A model generated the notes under the pieces. The model worked only from the letters and a program-made list of their open reading frames with translations, ran no database searches and was not told where the DNA came from. Source: Paraburkholderia tropica (GTDB lineage: Bacteria > Pseudomonadota > Gammaproteobacteria > Burkholderiales > Burkholderiaceae). Taken from it: a stretch of DNA of 64,000 bases. How positions within the stretch are numbered: position 1 is the stretch's first letter; each line of letters begins with the position of its first letter. A program made the position numbers and the translations under genes. The DNA is taken from contig NZ_FNZM01000023.1 in assembly GCF_900109265.1 (NCBI RefSeq), positions 87,396 through 151,395 on the forward strand, written 5' to 3'. Shown here piece after piece: positions 26,209 to 34,344 of the stretch.

Positions 26209-27527
26209 ACGCTGTCATCAGTGCTCACGGCACCGCCGTGCGCAGCATCGTCGAGGAACGCGCGCCACGTCCCCCCGTGATCGGCCGCATCCGCCCCGGC
26301 ATCAAGGTGCTGACGTCGGCCGCCCGCAAGAACGAGGCCGCCGTCAAGCTCTACGACACCCTGCTGGCCGCCGGCGAGTCGTTCGAGAGAATCGGCGAGG
26401 AGATCGAGCGCCGATGCAGGATCCGGAATGCGCTCGCGCCGCGCAACGTGCCGTATTTCACGTGCCGCCGCTCGGACTTCACCAGCCCCGATGTCGCCGA
26501 CGAAATTCTCCGCCTCTACGGCGAGGACCGCGGCGAGGGCGTGAAGCTGTATCGTTTCCCGGTGGCGTTCGCCTTCAACGACTGGATGGCCAACATCCCG
26601 AACGAGATGGCGGCGTGGGGCACGAACGGACGCAAGTTCTTCTCCGAATACGGAGCCGACGGTACGCGATTTTGCAGGCTCTACGCGAAGCCCGAACGAG
26701 ATCCGCACGCGCAGCGTGCGCAACGCAACTTCGGTCCGCGGCAGATCATCCTGCGTAACGACGAAGCGATTCCCGACGGCGTATGCAACCCGGAGCGGTG
26801 TCCGCAGTATCAGGCACGCCAGTGCAATCTCTCGGCGCGCTTCATCTTCGCGGTGCCGGAGATCAAGGGGTTGGGCCTGATCGAATTGCCCACCAACTCG
26901 ATCTACGTGTTGCAGAAGGCGTATTCGGCGATGCAGACCGTCGCGCTCGCGCGCGGCAAGCTGACGGGCACGCGCTTCTGGATTTCGAAGCGTGAGTTCG
27001 AGATCACGCGCATCAACGAGAACGGCGAAGCGGTTCGTCAGGCGCAACTACTCACGGTGCTCGATGCGGATATCGACATCAGCGCGTTGCTCGACGGCGC
27101 GGACGATCACCCGCCCGCGCTCGCGGTTGCGGGCGGTGCGGCGATGTTGCTGGAGGGAGCGGGGAGCCCTGTTCCCAATAACGTGCATGCGTTGCGGCCA
27201 GCTGCAGATGACGGTGTGTCGCCGGACGCTCAAGACGCGATGGCGGCTGGTGACAGCGATCACGACGGTGATCCGATGCCCGGCGAACCCGAATCGCTCG
27301 ATGACAAGCTCGAGCGCATGTCGGACCTGCTCAAGCGGCTGGGTCTGAGCGTCGAAGCACGACAGCGTGATTTCCGTCGCTTCGCCTATGTGAAGTACGG
27401 GAACGGCTGGACGAAACGTGTCGAAGACGTTGACGGCATGAACGCGCGACTCGTCGCCGCGCTCGAAAACCGCGCTCCCCTGGAGCGGGAAATCGAGGCA
27501 GCGGTGCGCGACGCCGTGTTCCAGTAA
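26205..27527 (+). CDS. Recombination directionality factor-like protein
   Basis: A 440-residue protein. It opens with a segment like GRIRPGIKVLT. A phage gp3-type body follows, with a zinc-binding-like Cys cluster CNPERCPQYQARQC near residues 191-204 and then FIFAVPEIKGLGLIELPTNS. This is the pattern of recombination directionality factors that steer serine or tyrosine recombinases toward excision. It could therefore control excision of the element, although no active integrase is seen in this window. The C-terminal third is low in recognisable features. The assignment is moderate and rests on remembered family character. Confidence 0.55.
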   Translation: MNAVISAHGTAVRSIVEERAPRPPVIGRIRPGIKVLTSAARKNEAAVKLYDTLLAAGESFERIGEEIERRCRIRNALAPRNVPYFTCRRSDFTSPDVADEILRLYGEDRGEGVKLYRFPVAFAFNDWMANIPNEMAAWGTNGRKFFSEYGADGTRFCRLYAKPERDPHAQRAQRNFGPRQIILRNDEAIPDGVCNPERCPQYQARQCNLSARFIFAVPEIKGLGLIELPTNSIYVLQKAYSAMQTVALARGKLTGTRFWISKREFEITRINENGEAVRQAQLLTVLDADIDISALLDGADDHPPALAVAGGAAMLLEGAGSPVPNNVHALRPAADDGVSPDAQDAMAAGDSDHDGDPMPGEPESLDDKLERMSDLLKRLGLSVEARQRDFRRFAYVKYGNGWTKRVEDVDGMNARLVAALENRAPLEREIEAAVRDAVFQ

Positions 27528-27533
27528 CCCTGT

Positions 27534-27653
27534 GCCGGCCCTTTGCGGGGTCGGCGCTTCTTTCTACTCTTTCTACTCTTTCTGCTCGCGATGCGAGAGC
27601 CTTTCAGCAAGCTGGCTTGCTAAAACGCTTTCGACTGCGCTTTTGCGCATCGA
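27534..27653 (+). promoter_or_regulatory. Leader of the NADAR gene: hairpins and pyrimidine repeat
   Basis: A GCCGGCCC/GGGTCGGC stem (27534-27555) is followed by three copies of a TCTTTCTAC-like 9-mer. An AGCAAG/CTTGCT stem and a TGCGC-TTTT-GCGCA stem followed by TCGA (27635-27653) come next. The last stem resembles the GCGTC-N4-GACGC-ATCGA hairpins at 5829 and 25434. Confidence 0.5.
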
Positions 27654-27703
27654 AATCTGTCCGCCACACGGCGGCCCATTCACTTTGTTCAGGGAGTCGT
27701 CCG

Positions 27704-28198
27704 ATGCACAGGATCGGCAACTACACCGCGTTTTTCGGCGCGGACGACGTGTTCAGTAACTGGCATCGTTGTCATTTCACTTACCGCGGCTTCGCATTCA
27801 CCTCGGTAGAGCAGTTCATGATGTTCGCAAAGGCAAAGCTGTTCGCTGATGAGAACTCGGCGAACGCGATCATGGCAACTTCCGATCCGGCGAAACAGAA
27901 GGCGATCGGTCGCAAGGTAGCGCATTTCGACCAGGCGGTCTGGGAGGAAAAGCGCGAATCGATCGTGTTCGTGGGCTGCCGTGAGAAGTTCTCGCAGAAC
28001 GGCGCGATGCGCTCGGTGCTGCTCGCATCGAATCCGACCGTACTCGTCGAAGCGAGTCCGTGGGACAGGGTCTGGGGTGTCGGGCTAAAAGCTGATGACC
28101 CAGGCATTGCCGATCCTGGCCGCTGGCGCGGGCTGAATCTGCTCGGTCAGACGCTGATGAAGGTCAGGGACGTGTTCGATCCACGACATCACTTTTAG
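27704..28198 (+). CDS. NADAR-domain protein (YbiA-like)
   Basis: A 164-residue NADAR protein. Diagnostic segments are FFGADDVFSNWHRCHF near the start, FTSVEQFMMFAKAKLF, a DPAKQKAIGRKV stretch and WDRVWGVGL with NLLGQTLMKVR near the end. YbiA acts on an intermediate of riboflavin synthesis, and other NADAR proteins remove ADP-ribose from nucleic acid or act in phage-bacteria conflict. Here it neighbours SbcCD, which fits DNA protection but does not prove it. CAGGGAG precedes the ATG at 27704. Confidence 0.85.
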   Translation: MHRIGNYTAFFGADDVFSNWHRCHFTYRGFAFTSVEQFMMFAKAKLFADENSANAIMATSDPAKQKAIGRKVAHFDQAVWEEKRESIVFVGCREKFSQNGAMRSVLLASNPTVLVEASPWDRVWGVGLKADDPGIADPGRWRGLNLLGQTLMKVRDVFDPRHHF

Positions 28199-28200
28199 AA

Positions 28201-28245
28201 CCCGCTTCACGCGGGATCATTCATTCAGGCTGCCTTCGGGCGGCC
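28201..28245 (+). promoter_or_regulatory. Two hairpins in the sbcD leader
   Basis: CCCGC/GCGGG at 28201-28215 is followed by GGCTGCC-TTCG-GGCGGCC at 28228-28245 and then CATTTTTCGTTC, GGAGG and the start codon. The second stem matches the one at 2277-2294 in length, TTCG loop and downstream pyrimidine tract. It could act as a terminator, attenuator or translational control element. Confidence 0.6.
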
Positions 28246-28269
28246 ATTTTTCGTTCACGGAGGTGCGTC

Positions 28270-29631
28270 TTGAAGATCGCCCATTTTTCTGACCTGCATT
28301 ACTCGCCGGAGCGGCTCGACGAAGCGGATCGTTGCTTCGGTTTTGCCGTCGACGATGCGATCGCTCGCAATGCGCGCGTGGCCGTTGTCTCCGGCGATTC
28401 GACCGATCACCGGCTCGACGCGCACTCACCGGCGCTCGGCGCACTCGCGCGCCAGATTCACCGGCTCGCGGCGGCCATGCCCGTGATCATGCTGCAAGGC
28501 ACGTTCTCGCACGAGCCGCCCGGCACGCTCGATATCTTCGCGCTGATGGGCTCGACCAACGAAGTGTTCGTGGCCGATCGCATCCAGCAGGTAGCGTTCG
28601 GGCACGGCCGCTTCATTGCGTCTGCGGGCGCGGTGTTCAGCGCCGACGAACTCGCGCACGTGATCGAGATGCGTCCCGACGCGGTGTTCACCTGTCTGCC
28701 GACGATCAACAAGGGGCAGTTTGCGGCGAGTGTTGGCGCACTCGCGGCCGCCACCGATCTGGGCGACGTACTGGGGACGTATCTGGCAGCGTCCGGCTCG
28801 GTGAACGCGCGGCTGCGCGAGGCTGGCATCGCAACCGTCGGCATTTCACACGGCACGGTGGTGGGCTGCGAGACGGAGCACGGCGTCACGATGGCGGGAT
28901 TCGATCACGAATTCTCGCTCTCGGCGCTCTTCGACGCGCAGTGCTCGGCGTTTCTGCTGGGCCATATCCACAAGCACCAGTCGTGGGAGAACGGCGGGCG
29001 GCGCATCGCCTATCCCGGGTCGATCGGGCGCTTCCACTACGGCGAGCAGGGCGAGAAGGGTTACCTTTTATGGGAAGTGGATACCGATGCGGCCTCGGCC
29101 GATCTGGTGCCGACACCTTCGCGCCGCATGCTGTGCGTGGACTTCGACGGGCCGCCCGACATGGAACGGCTTGCCGAGCTCGCGGCGGACTCGGGCGATG
29201 CATTCGTGCGCATCCGCTGGCAGATCGACGAGGAGCATAGGCAGTCCGTCGATCGCGCTGCAATCGAAGCGATGTTCGCGCATGCGCCAGGCGTCAAGAT
29301 CGAGCCGCGCATTCTCCCGGTCGTGCGCAGCCGCGCACAGGGCATCAGCCTGGAGACGTCGGTCGATGCGAAGCTCGCGCGCTGGTGCGAGTTGACGGAT
29401 GTCGCGTCATCGCCGCTGCTCGAACGCCTGCAGATGCTCGAAACGGCTGACGCGTCTGAGATAGCCGAAGCTGTGCTGGCCGGTCTGGACAGCCCGTCCG
29501 TGGCTGCGCCCCTGTCGCTGGTCGTTGGCGCGGCCGTGGACGCTGATGTTGTCGAGGCACAGCCGTCCGTCTCACAGTCGGCCGACGGGTCCAGTCCCGA
29601 CTGGCTCGAAGGCGATCTTTTCGCGGCGTAA
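28270..29631 (+). CDS. sbcD: SbcD/Mre11-like metallophosphoesterase
   Basis: A 453-residue nuclease subunit that pairs with the SbcC-like ATPase encoded about 780 bp downstream. Metal-binding motifs are SDLHYS (residues 7-12), SGDSTDH near 40-46, SHGT near 190 and GHIHKHQ near 235. The usual GNHD motif is replaced by QGTFSHE, a notable change. SbcCD complexes process hairpins and DNA ends. The start is TTG at 28270 with GGAGGTG well placed; no closer ATG exists. The C-terminal 150 residues form a less conserved partner-binding region. Confidence 0.82.
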   Translation: MKIAHFSDLHYSPERLDEADRCFGFAVDDAIARNARVAVVSGDSTDHRLDAHSPALGALARQIHRLAAAMPVIMLQGTFSHEPPGTLDIFALMGSTNEVFVADRIQQVAFGHGRFIASAGAVFSADELAHVIEMRPDAVFTCLPTINKGQFAASVGALAAATDLGDVLGTYLAASGSVNARLREAGIATVGISHGTVVGCETEHGVTMAGFDHEFSLSALFDAQCSAFLLGHIHKHQSWENGGRRIAYPGSIGRFHYGEQGEKGYLLWEVDTDAASADLVPTPSRRMLCVDFDGPPDMERLAELAADSGDAFVRIRWQIDEEHRQSVDRAAIEAMFAHAPGVKIEPRILPVVRSRAQGISLETSVDAKLARWCELTDVASSPLLERLQMLETADASEIAEAVLAGLDSPSVAAPLSLVVGAAVDADVVEAQPSVSQSADGSSPDWLEGDLFAA

Positions 29632-29648
29632 ATCACTCGCCGCCAACA

Positions 29649-29699
29649 CGTGAGCGGGGCCTGTATGGCCCGCTCACGCGCGGAACACTGCCGTGTTCC
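29649..29699 (+). promoter_or_regulatory. Two perfect hairpins after sbcD
   Basis: CGTGAGCGGG pairs with CCCGCTCACG (29649-29678), then GGAACAC pairs with GTGTTCC (29682-29699). They lie at the start of a 230-bp leader that also holds a GCGC...GCGC stem followed by ATCGA (29751-29768) and an imperfect hairpin at 29811-29839. The first could terminate sbcD; the rest belong to the leader of the 29863 gene. Confidence 0.6.
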
Positions 29700-29862
29700 G
29701 GGAGCGCGTTCGGATTCCCCCGAATGCTCTGCCGGAACAAGGTTCAACCCGCGCTACTGGCGCATCGATCGCAGCACCCGCTGTATCCATTTTCTTTTGA
29801 CCCTGCCGGGGGAGCGATCTCCCGATGGGGGCGCACTCCGTCCATTTTTCCGGAGTGTGCCC

Positions 29863-30420
29863 ATGTTTGGTCTGTATCCCGCTGGTCCCGACTGGGTCCG
29901 GCATTTCGATGCCACGCTGTCCGCAACCGATATCCAGCAGCTTCTCGTGAAGCATGCCGGTTTCACCGCGGCGCTTTTCCATCAACCCTACGGTGCCGCG
30001 CGCGGTGCCGTCATCGCGGTCCGCCACGGCTTCGTCGTGATGGTCCATGAACGTGACGCGTCCGAGCTCCAGCTCGTTGTCGCGCCCGACGTCGAGATGA
30101 CGAATCTGCTCTGGTCGTACAGCAACGGCTATGCGAGCCAGTGGTCCGCACGCGAGCTGAAGGCGCTCACCGCATGCGACAGCTGGGAGAAACTGCTCAA
30201 CGTGGCCGGAACGCGTTTCAAGGCGGCCTGCACGGCGCTGGAGCGTGCCATTGACGGCACGATCGTGCCGCCGGCACCGGAACCGGTTGTGGCCGCACCT
30301 GTGGCGGCCGTCGACCGGATCGTTTCTTCGTCGCTTCCCGACGATGACGATGTTCCCTGGTTGCCGTCCGACTACCTTCAGGACGTGCCGTTTGCGGAGG
30401 GGCTGTCATGCGACCGCTGA
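29863..30420 (+). CDS. Hypothetical protein between sbcD and sbcC (185 aa)
   Basis: A soluble protein starting MFGLYPAGPDWVRHFDATLS, with a C-terminal acidic tail after a Pro/Ala/Val-rich linker. No domain recognised. CCGGAG precedes the ATG at 29863, and its end overlaps sbcC by 13 bp. The placement between the two subunit genes suggests it works with SbcCD, perhaps as a regulator or recruitment factor; this is inference only. Confidence 0.7.
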   Translation: MFGLYPAGPDWVRHFDATLSATDIQQLLVKHAGFTAALFHQPYGAARGAVIAVRHGFVVMVHERDASELQLVVAPDVEMTNLLWSYSNGYASQWSARELKALTACDSWEKLLNVAGTRFKAACTALERAIDGTIVPPAPEPVVAAPVAAVDRIVSSSLPDDDDVPWLPSDYLQDVPFAEGLSCDR

Positions 30421-32729
30421 TCCTCACCCTCGAAGGCTTCCACGGCGTGCGCGACGGGATGCGGCGCGAAAGCGTCACGCTCGATCTCGAATCGTTGCCG
30501 GCGGGGCTGATCGCCCTGAAGGGACCGAACGGCGCGGGCAAGTCCACGCTGATGGACAACCTGCATCCGTACCGGATCATGCCCTCGCACGCCGCGAAGC
30601 TCTCGGTCGACGCCTTCTCGTACTGGGACCACGTTCGTGGGCCGCAGGCGATGAAGACCCTCGAATGGGACCACGCCAACGTGCGCTACCGCTCGACCTT
30701 CTCCTTCCGCAAGCCCGGGAAGACGAACAAGGCGGAGTACTTCCTCGCCTGGCGTGACAAGGCAGGCCTGTGGCAACCGTTCACGGCACCCGATGGCACG
30801 AAGTCCGATGGCAAGGCGGACACCTACGACCGTTGCGTCGAATCGGTGTGCGGCTCGCTCGAATCGTTCTTCACGAGCGTCTTTTCCGCGCAGAACCGGC
30901 GCCCGCTCGAGTCCTACAACGCGGGCGAGATCAAGTCGCTGCTGGCGGAGCTGCTGCACATCGACCACCTGCGTGCGATGGCGGCGAAAGCCGCGGACGT
31001 TGCAAAGGTGATCGGCGCCAGGCTCGACGGCATCCAGCGTGAACTCGCGACCCTGAGCCAGAAGCGCGAAGCGCTCGCGGCAACGGAGCGCGGGATTGCG
31101 GCGGACGCCGAGGCGATCGCCGTCGCTCGACGCGACCGCGAGGATCTCCAGGGCAAGGCACAGACGCTCGCGCAGCAACGCGCGACGCTGGCCGCGAAAC
31201 AGGCTGAATCGGCAACCGCCGAAGCGCGCCTGCGAGAACTGGAGAAGCAGCGCGGCGAAGTCAACGTGTCGCTGGCGAGCATCGCGTCGCAGGCAGAGGA
31301 AATTGTCCGCCGGCTGCGCGATCGACGCAGCGCGCTTGAGAAAAGCATCGCTTCTCACGAAGCGACGCTATCTCAACGTGCACAGATCGAAGGTGCGCAG
31401 GCGCAGTGCGATCAGGCCCGCATCGTCATCAGTCGGGAAGAGGCGCGCATCAAGGCGCTCCAGACCGAGATCGTCGATCTGGCGCAACAGCAGACTGCGC
31501 TGGCCGAGGCAAATGCTGACCTGAACAGGCTGGAAGGTCAGGGCCAGTCGAAAACCGCCTTGCTCAAGACACTGCAGCAGCAGGCCGCGGTGATCGACCA
31601 GGTGCCGTGTGCGGGGCATGCCATGCACACCACCTGTCCGTTGCTTGCCCAGGCGCGCGAAGCATCTTCGAGGGCCGCGGAGCAGCGCGTGTCCGTCGAG
31701 CAGCTGCGTACGAGCTATCGCCAGCGCAAGCAGGTCGTCGACAGGCTTGCGCCGGTTGTTGCCGCGCTCGCGCCCAAACGCGACGCGCTTCAACAGGCGA
31801 GCGACGCGCTGACAAAGGCTCGCAACGAGTTGCAGCAGGCGACGGCCCTTGCCGCGCGCAAGCCGCTCCTCGAAGCATCCGCGAATGCGCTGGCCGAAGC
31901 CCGTTCGGAACTGGCCAGCGCGCAGGAGCAGCATCGTCAGGTCACAGAACATCGCGACCGCGAGACGAAGCGCCTGCAGGCGTCGCTGCAGGACATCGCT
32001 GCCGAAGCTTCGCGGCTCGCGGCATCCGATGTCACTGCGGCGATCGCGGGTCTGGAGCGCCAGCTCGTTGCGAATCGGGAGGCCTGTGCGGCTCTCGACG
32101 CGCGTATCGAGGCGCTGATCCGCCAGCAGGCGACGCGCGAAACACAGCGCGACGCCATGACGACGGAGCTTGCCGGATTCGACGCCACCCGTTCGCGGGC
32201 GGACCGACTGTCCGACGAGATCGCGCACTGGAAGCTGCTCGCCAAAGGCCTCGGCAACGATGGTCTGGTCGCTCTGACCATTGACGACGCTGGCCCGGCG
32301 CTCACGCAGACGGTCAATGACCTGCTGATGGCGTGCTACGGCCCGCGATTCACCGTCGAGATCCGCACGCAACGTGCGCTTGCCAGCGGCGATATGCGCG
32401 AAGGCTTCGAGATCCTTGTCCACGACGCCGACCACGACAGCACCAAGCCGGTATCGGTGATGTCGGGCGGGCAGAAGGTCTGGATCAACGAATGTCTCAC
32501 GCGTGGCATCGCCCTTTATCTCGCGCGCAATGCGGGGGAGGCGTACGAGACGCTGTTCAGCGACGAGTCGGACGGTCCGCTTGACCCTGCACGCAAGGTG
32601 CAGTTCATGAAGATGAAGCGCGAGGTTCTCCGTCAGGGGGGCTACGCGCGCGAATTCTTCATTTCGCAGACACCGGACCTCGTCCTCGAGGCGGACGCCG
32701 TCATCGACGTCGAGGCGATGGCTGCGTGA
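30408..32729 (+). CDS. sbcC: SbcC/Rad50-like SMC-family ATPase
   Basis: A 773-residue ATPase. The Walker A GPNGAGKST is at residues 39-47, followed by a long Ala/Gln/Arg-rich coiled coil of about 450 residues. The ABC signature VMSGGQKVWINE and the Walker B-type DESDGPLD lie near the end. The mid-coil hook region has C401 and C410 rather than the usual CxxC zinc hook. GGAGGGG precedes the ATG at 30408. With sbcD it should form an end-processing nuclease. It is shorter than E. coli SbcC (about 1050 aa), as in phage versions. Confidence 0.87.
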   Translation: MRPLILTLEGFHGVRDGMRRESVTLDLESLPAGLIALKGPNGAGKSTLMDNLHPYRIMPSHAAKLSVDAFSYWDHVRGPQAMKTLEWDHANVRYRSTFSFRKPGKTNKAEYFLAWRDKAGLWQPFTAPDGTKSDGKADTYDRCVESVCGSLESFFTSVFSAQNRRPLESYNAGEIKSLLAELLHIDHLRAMAAKAADVAKVIGARLDGIQRELATLSQKREALAATERGIAADAEAIAVARRDREDLQGKAQTLAQQRATLAAKQAESATAEARLRELEKQRGEVNVSLASIASQAEEIVRRLRDRRSALEKSIASHEATLSQRAQIEGAQAQCDQARIVISREEARIKALQTEIVDLAQQQTALAEANADLNRLEGQGQSKTALLKTLQQQAAVIDQVPCAGHAMHTTCPLLAQAREASSRAAEQRVSVEQLRTSYRQRKQVVDRLAPVVAALAPKRDALQQASDALTKARNELQQATALAARKPLLEASANALAEARSELASAQEQHRQVTEHRDRETKRLQASLQDIAAEASRLAASDVTAAIAGLERQLVANREACAALDARIEALIRQQATRETQRDAMTTELAGFDATRSRADRLSDEIAHWKLLAKGLGNDGLVALTIDDAGPALTQTVNDLLMACYGPRFTVEIRTQRALASGDMREGFEILVHDADHDSTKPVSVMSGGQKVWINECLTRGIALYLARNAGEAYETLFSDESDGPLDPARKVQFMKMKREVLRQGGYAREFFISQTPDLVLEADAVIDVEAMAA

Positions 32730-32751
32730 TCAGTTCTTTTAACCCTTGTGG

Positions 32752-32778
32752 GGAGCGACTCCCCGCAAGGGGCGCTCC
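32752..32778 (+). promoter_or_regulatory. GCAA-loop hairpin in leader of the 32804 gene
   Basis: GGAGCG and CCCC pair with GGGG and CGCTCC around a GCAA tetraloop, with a small bulge. It resembles the hairpin at 1408-1435. A pyrimidine tract, GAGGAG and the start codon follow. Confidence 0.55.
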
Positions 32779-32803
32779 TCGTCTTCACACCCGAGGAGCA
32801 ACC

Positions 32804-32986
32804 ATGTTCAAGAAGCATCTTTCCGCTGTGTGCAGCACCACGATCGCCGTGCGTGCTGCCGCTCCGCGCCGTGGCGCAGAGCACGTCTACACGTTCAACG
32901 GCTCGTGCCTGCGCGACGTCCTCGTTGATGGCCACTGGATCACCGTGACCGTCAGCGAACCCGTCGCACAGCGCGCCGCTGCGTGA
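32804..32986 (+). CDS. Small hypothetical protein (60 aa)
   Basis: Starts MFKKHLSAVCSTTIAVRAAA with GAGGAG upstream of the ATG at 32804. The second half is beta-like (HVYTFNGSCLRDVLVDGHWI). No family recognised. It is one of several short peptides downstream of sbcC, each with its own structured leader. Confidence 0.6.
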   Translation: MFKKHLSAVCSTTIAVRAAAPRRGAEHVYTFNGSCLRDVLVDGHWITVTVSEPVAQRAAA

Positions 32987-33040
32987 TCTTCCCTGGCCGC
33001 CCCACACGGGGCGGCGCCATTCTCTTTTCTGGACTTCACC

Positions 33041-33241
33041 ATGTTGAATTTTCTGATGCTGCTCGTGGCAGCCGCCGGCACGTCCTCGCTTACGGCATGT
33101 GGCAACGCTCCGGCGATGCCCAAGGCGGACCGCACCGTGATCGTTGTGCACTCGCCCAAACGCGAGCAGGGCGATTTCCGTATCTGCGACGACGGCCGCG
33201 TGCTCGTCTTCCCGGCGGGCCATCCGAAGTCGTGCGCGTGA
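33041..33241 (+). CDS. Small putative lipoprotein (66 aa)
   Basis: A hydrophobic N-terminus ends in a lipobox-like SLTAC (Cys at residue 20), predicting lipid attachment. The mature part is about 45 residues, with KREQGDFRICDDGRVLVF near the end. The leader holds a GCCGCCCC/GGGGCGGC hairpin (32996-33015). Surface exclusion or entry-type lipoproteins can be this small, but nothing shows that role. Confidence 0.6.
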   Translation: MLNFLMLLVAAAGTSSLTACGNAPAMPKADRTVIVVHSPKREQGDFRICDDGRVLVFPAGHPKSCA

Positions 33242-33269
33242 CGCGCGCAACTGCGTAACTGGCCAACGG

Positions 33270-33309
33270 CCCAACCTTCCAACCGCCCAACCTTCCAACC
33301 GCCCAACCG
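33270..33309 (+). repeat. Short tandem repeat (16-bp unit, 2.5 copies)
   Basis: The unit CCCAACCTTCCAACCG occurs at 33270-33285 and 33286-33301, with a half copy CCCAACCG at 33302-33309. It lies between the lipoprotein gene and the next hairpin and is probably non-coding. Confidence 0.75.
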
Positions 33310-33313
33310 CAAC

Positions 33314-33346
33314 GAAGGCCCTGTCTCCCTCGGGGGCAGGGCCTTC
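33314..33346 (+). terminator. Strong hairpin before a 32-codon ORF
   Basis: GAAGGCCCTG at 33314-33323 pairs with CAGGGCCTTC at 33337-33346, and GTCCTTTCC follows. It could terminate the preceding transcript or be a leader hairpin of the 33376 peptide, whose start is 30 bp downstream. Confidence 0.5.
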
Positions 33347-33375
33347 GTCCTTTCCGGTTCGAAACAGGAGCTGCC

Positions 33376-33474
33376 ATGCAGCGACAGATCGTCATCGCAA
33401 CAGTGACGGCATCGCTTCTCGCCGCCGCGTTCATATGCGCGCTGTCTTCGTACACCGCGCCCACTCTTTTCTAG
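33376..33474 (+). CDS. Very small membrane peptide (32 aa)
   Basis: The ATG at 33376 is preceded by CAGGAG at ideal spacing and a strong hairpin leader. The product, MQRQIVIATVTASLLAAAFI and 12 more residues, is one hydrophobic helix with a short polar tail, so a membrane peptide is plausible. It is too short for routine gene calling. A conserved leader with good start signals is the main support. Confidence 0.5.
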   Translation: MQRQIVIATVTASLLAAAFICALSSYTAPTLF

Positions 33475-33514
33475 CGCCCCTGCGGCCCTGGGTCGCCCCT
33501 TTCAGGAAGTGATC

Positions 33515-33871
33515 ATGACCTATTCGAGTAACGACTTTTCGGACGATATCGGCCGGTGCCTCATCGACACCGATGTAGTCGAAGCGGCGGTGTTCTCCGA
33601 CGCTGATATCGGCGCGCAGGCCGACCTTGCCATTGCCGGAATCATCGGCGCAAGCCACGCCGCGCGCGCTGCGCGCTTCATCTCGGCGGTTCTCGCGTCT
33701 CCGTCCGCTCGGGACGACAAAACGCTCGCTAACGCCCTGCGCCTTGCGGATGCGATCGCGAGTCAGTGCAGGTTGGTGCTTCCGTCGACGTGCGAGGCCT
33801 TCACTGACTTCGTGAGAGGTCTGCCCGGTGGACGGGAGTGGTCGAAACATGTCGTGTTGCAGCCGGTGTAG
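33515..33871 (+). CDS. Hypothetical protein (118 aa)
   Basis: A soluble, Ala-rich helical protein starting MTYSSNDFSDDIGRCLIDTD. CAGGAAG lies upstream of the ATG at 33515, which is preferred to the GTG at 33509. It ends 10 bp before the GntR-type regulator and is probably co-transcribed. Function unknown. Confidence 0.6.
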   Translation: MTYSSNDFSDDIGRCLIDTDVVEAAVFSDADIGAQADLAIAGIIGASHAARAARFISAVLASPSARDDKTLANALRLADAIASQCRLVLPSTCEAFTDFVRGLPGGREWSKHVVLQPV

Positions 33872-33881
33872 GATGCACGGC

Positions 33882-34205
33882 ATGACGCACTCGCCAACCG
33901 CCTCGCGCGCTCGCCCGTGTACCGGCAGCACGCTTCGCATGTCCGATCCGCAACGCGGGCGGCCGGACTTCGCCCGGATTCGGGGGAAGGTCTACCTGGC
34001 CATCGCTGACCAGATCGAGCACGCGATCGTCGCCGGAATCTTTCGTGCGGGGGACCTGCTCCCCACGCAACGCGACGTGGCAGACGATCTCGGCTTCCAC
34101 GTCAACACCATTAATGCGGCGTTTCGCGAAGCGGCGCGCCGCGGCCTCATTGAGAGCCGCACGCGCCGAGGCTCAGTCGTCTCGACGATGGGGCATTCAG
34201 GTTGA
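33882..34205 (+). CDS. Short GntR-type transcriptional regulator
   Basis: A 107-residue protein consisting of the GntR winged helix: KVYLAIADQIEHAIVAGIF, then RAGDLLPTQRDVADDLGFHV and NTINAAFREAARRGLIESR. There is no C-terminal effector domain, so it resembles the short YtrA-like/plasmid type. The ATG at 33882 is chosen for AGGA 9 nt upstream; an ATG at 33939 is possible. It may control the backbone operons, whose shared upstream elements are candidate targets. A terminator follows. Confidence 0.8.
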   Translation: MTHSPTASRARPCTGSTLRMSDPQRGRPDFARIRGKVYLAIADQIEHAIVAGIFRAGDLLPTQRDVADDLGFHVNTINAAFREAARRGLIESRTRRGSVVSTMGHSG

Positions 34206-34223
34206 TTTCCGTTCATCGAGAAG

Positions 34224-34257
34224 CCCGCGCCACCCTACGGTTGGCGCGGGTTTTTTT
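34224..34257 (+). terminator. Rho-independent terminator
   Basis: CCCGCGCCA at 34224-34232 pairs with TGGCGCGGG at 34242-34250, followed by seven T. It ends the backbone transcript after the GntR gene. Confidence 0.9.
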
Positions 34258-34344
34258 CGTCTGTGCTCAAATTCGGCAGAAAGCTATACAAAAACCATAA
34301 CCTTTTGCCCGCACGGCCGTGCCGAAGAGCCCCACAATGTCGGA

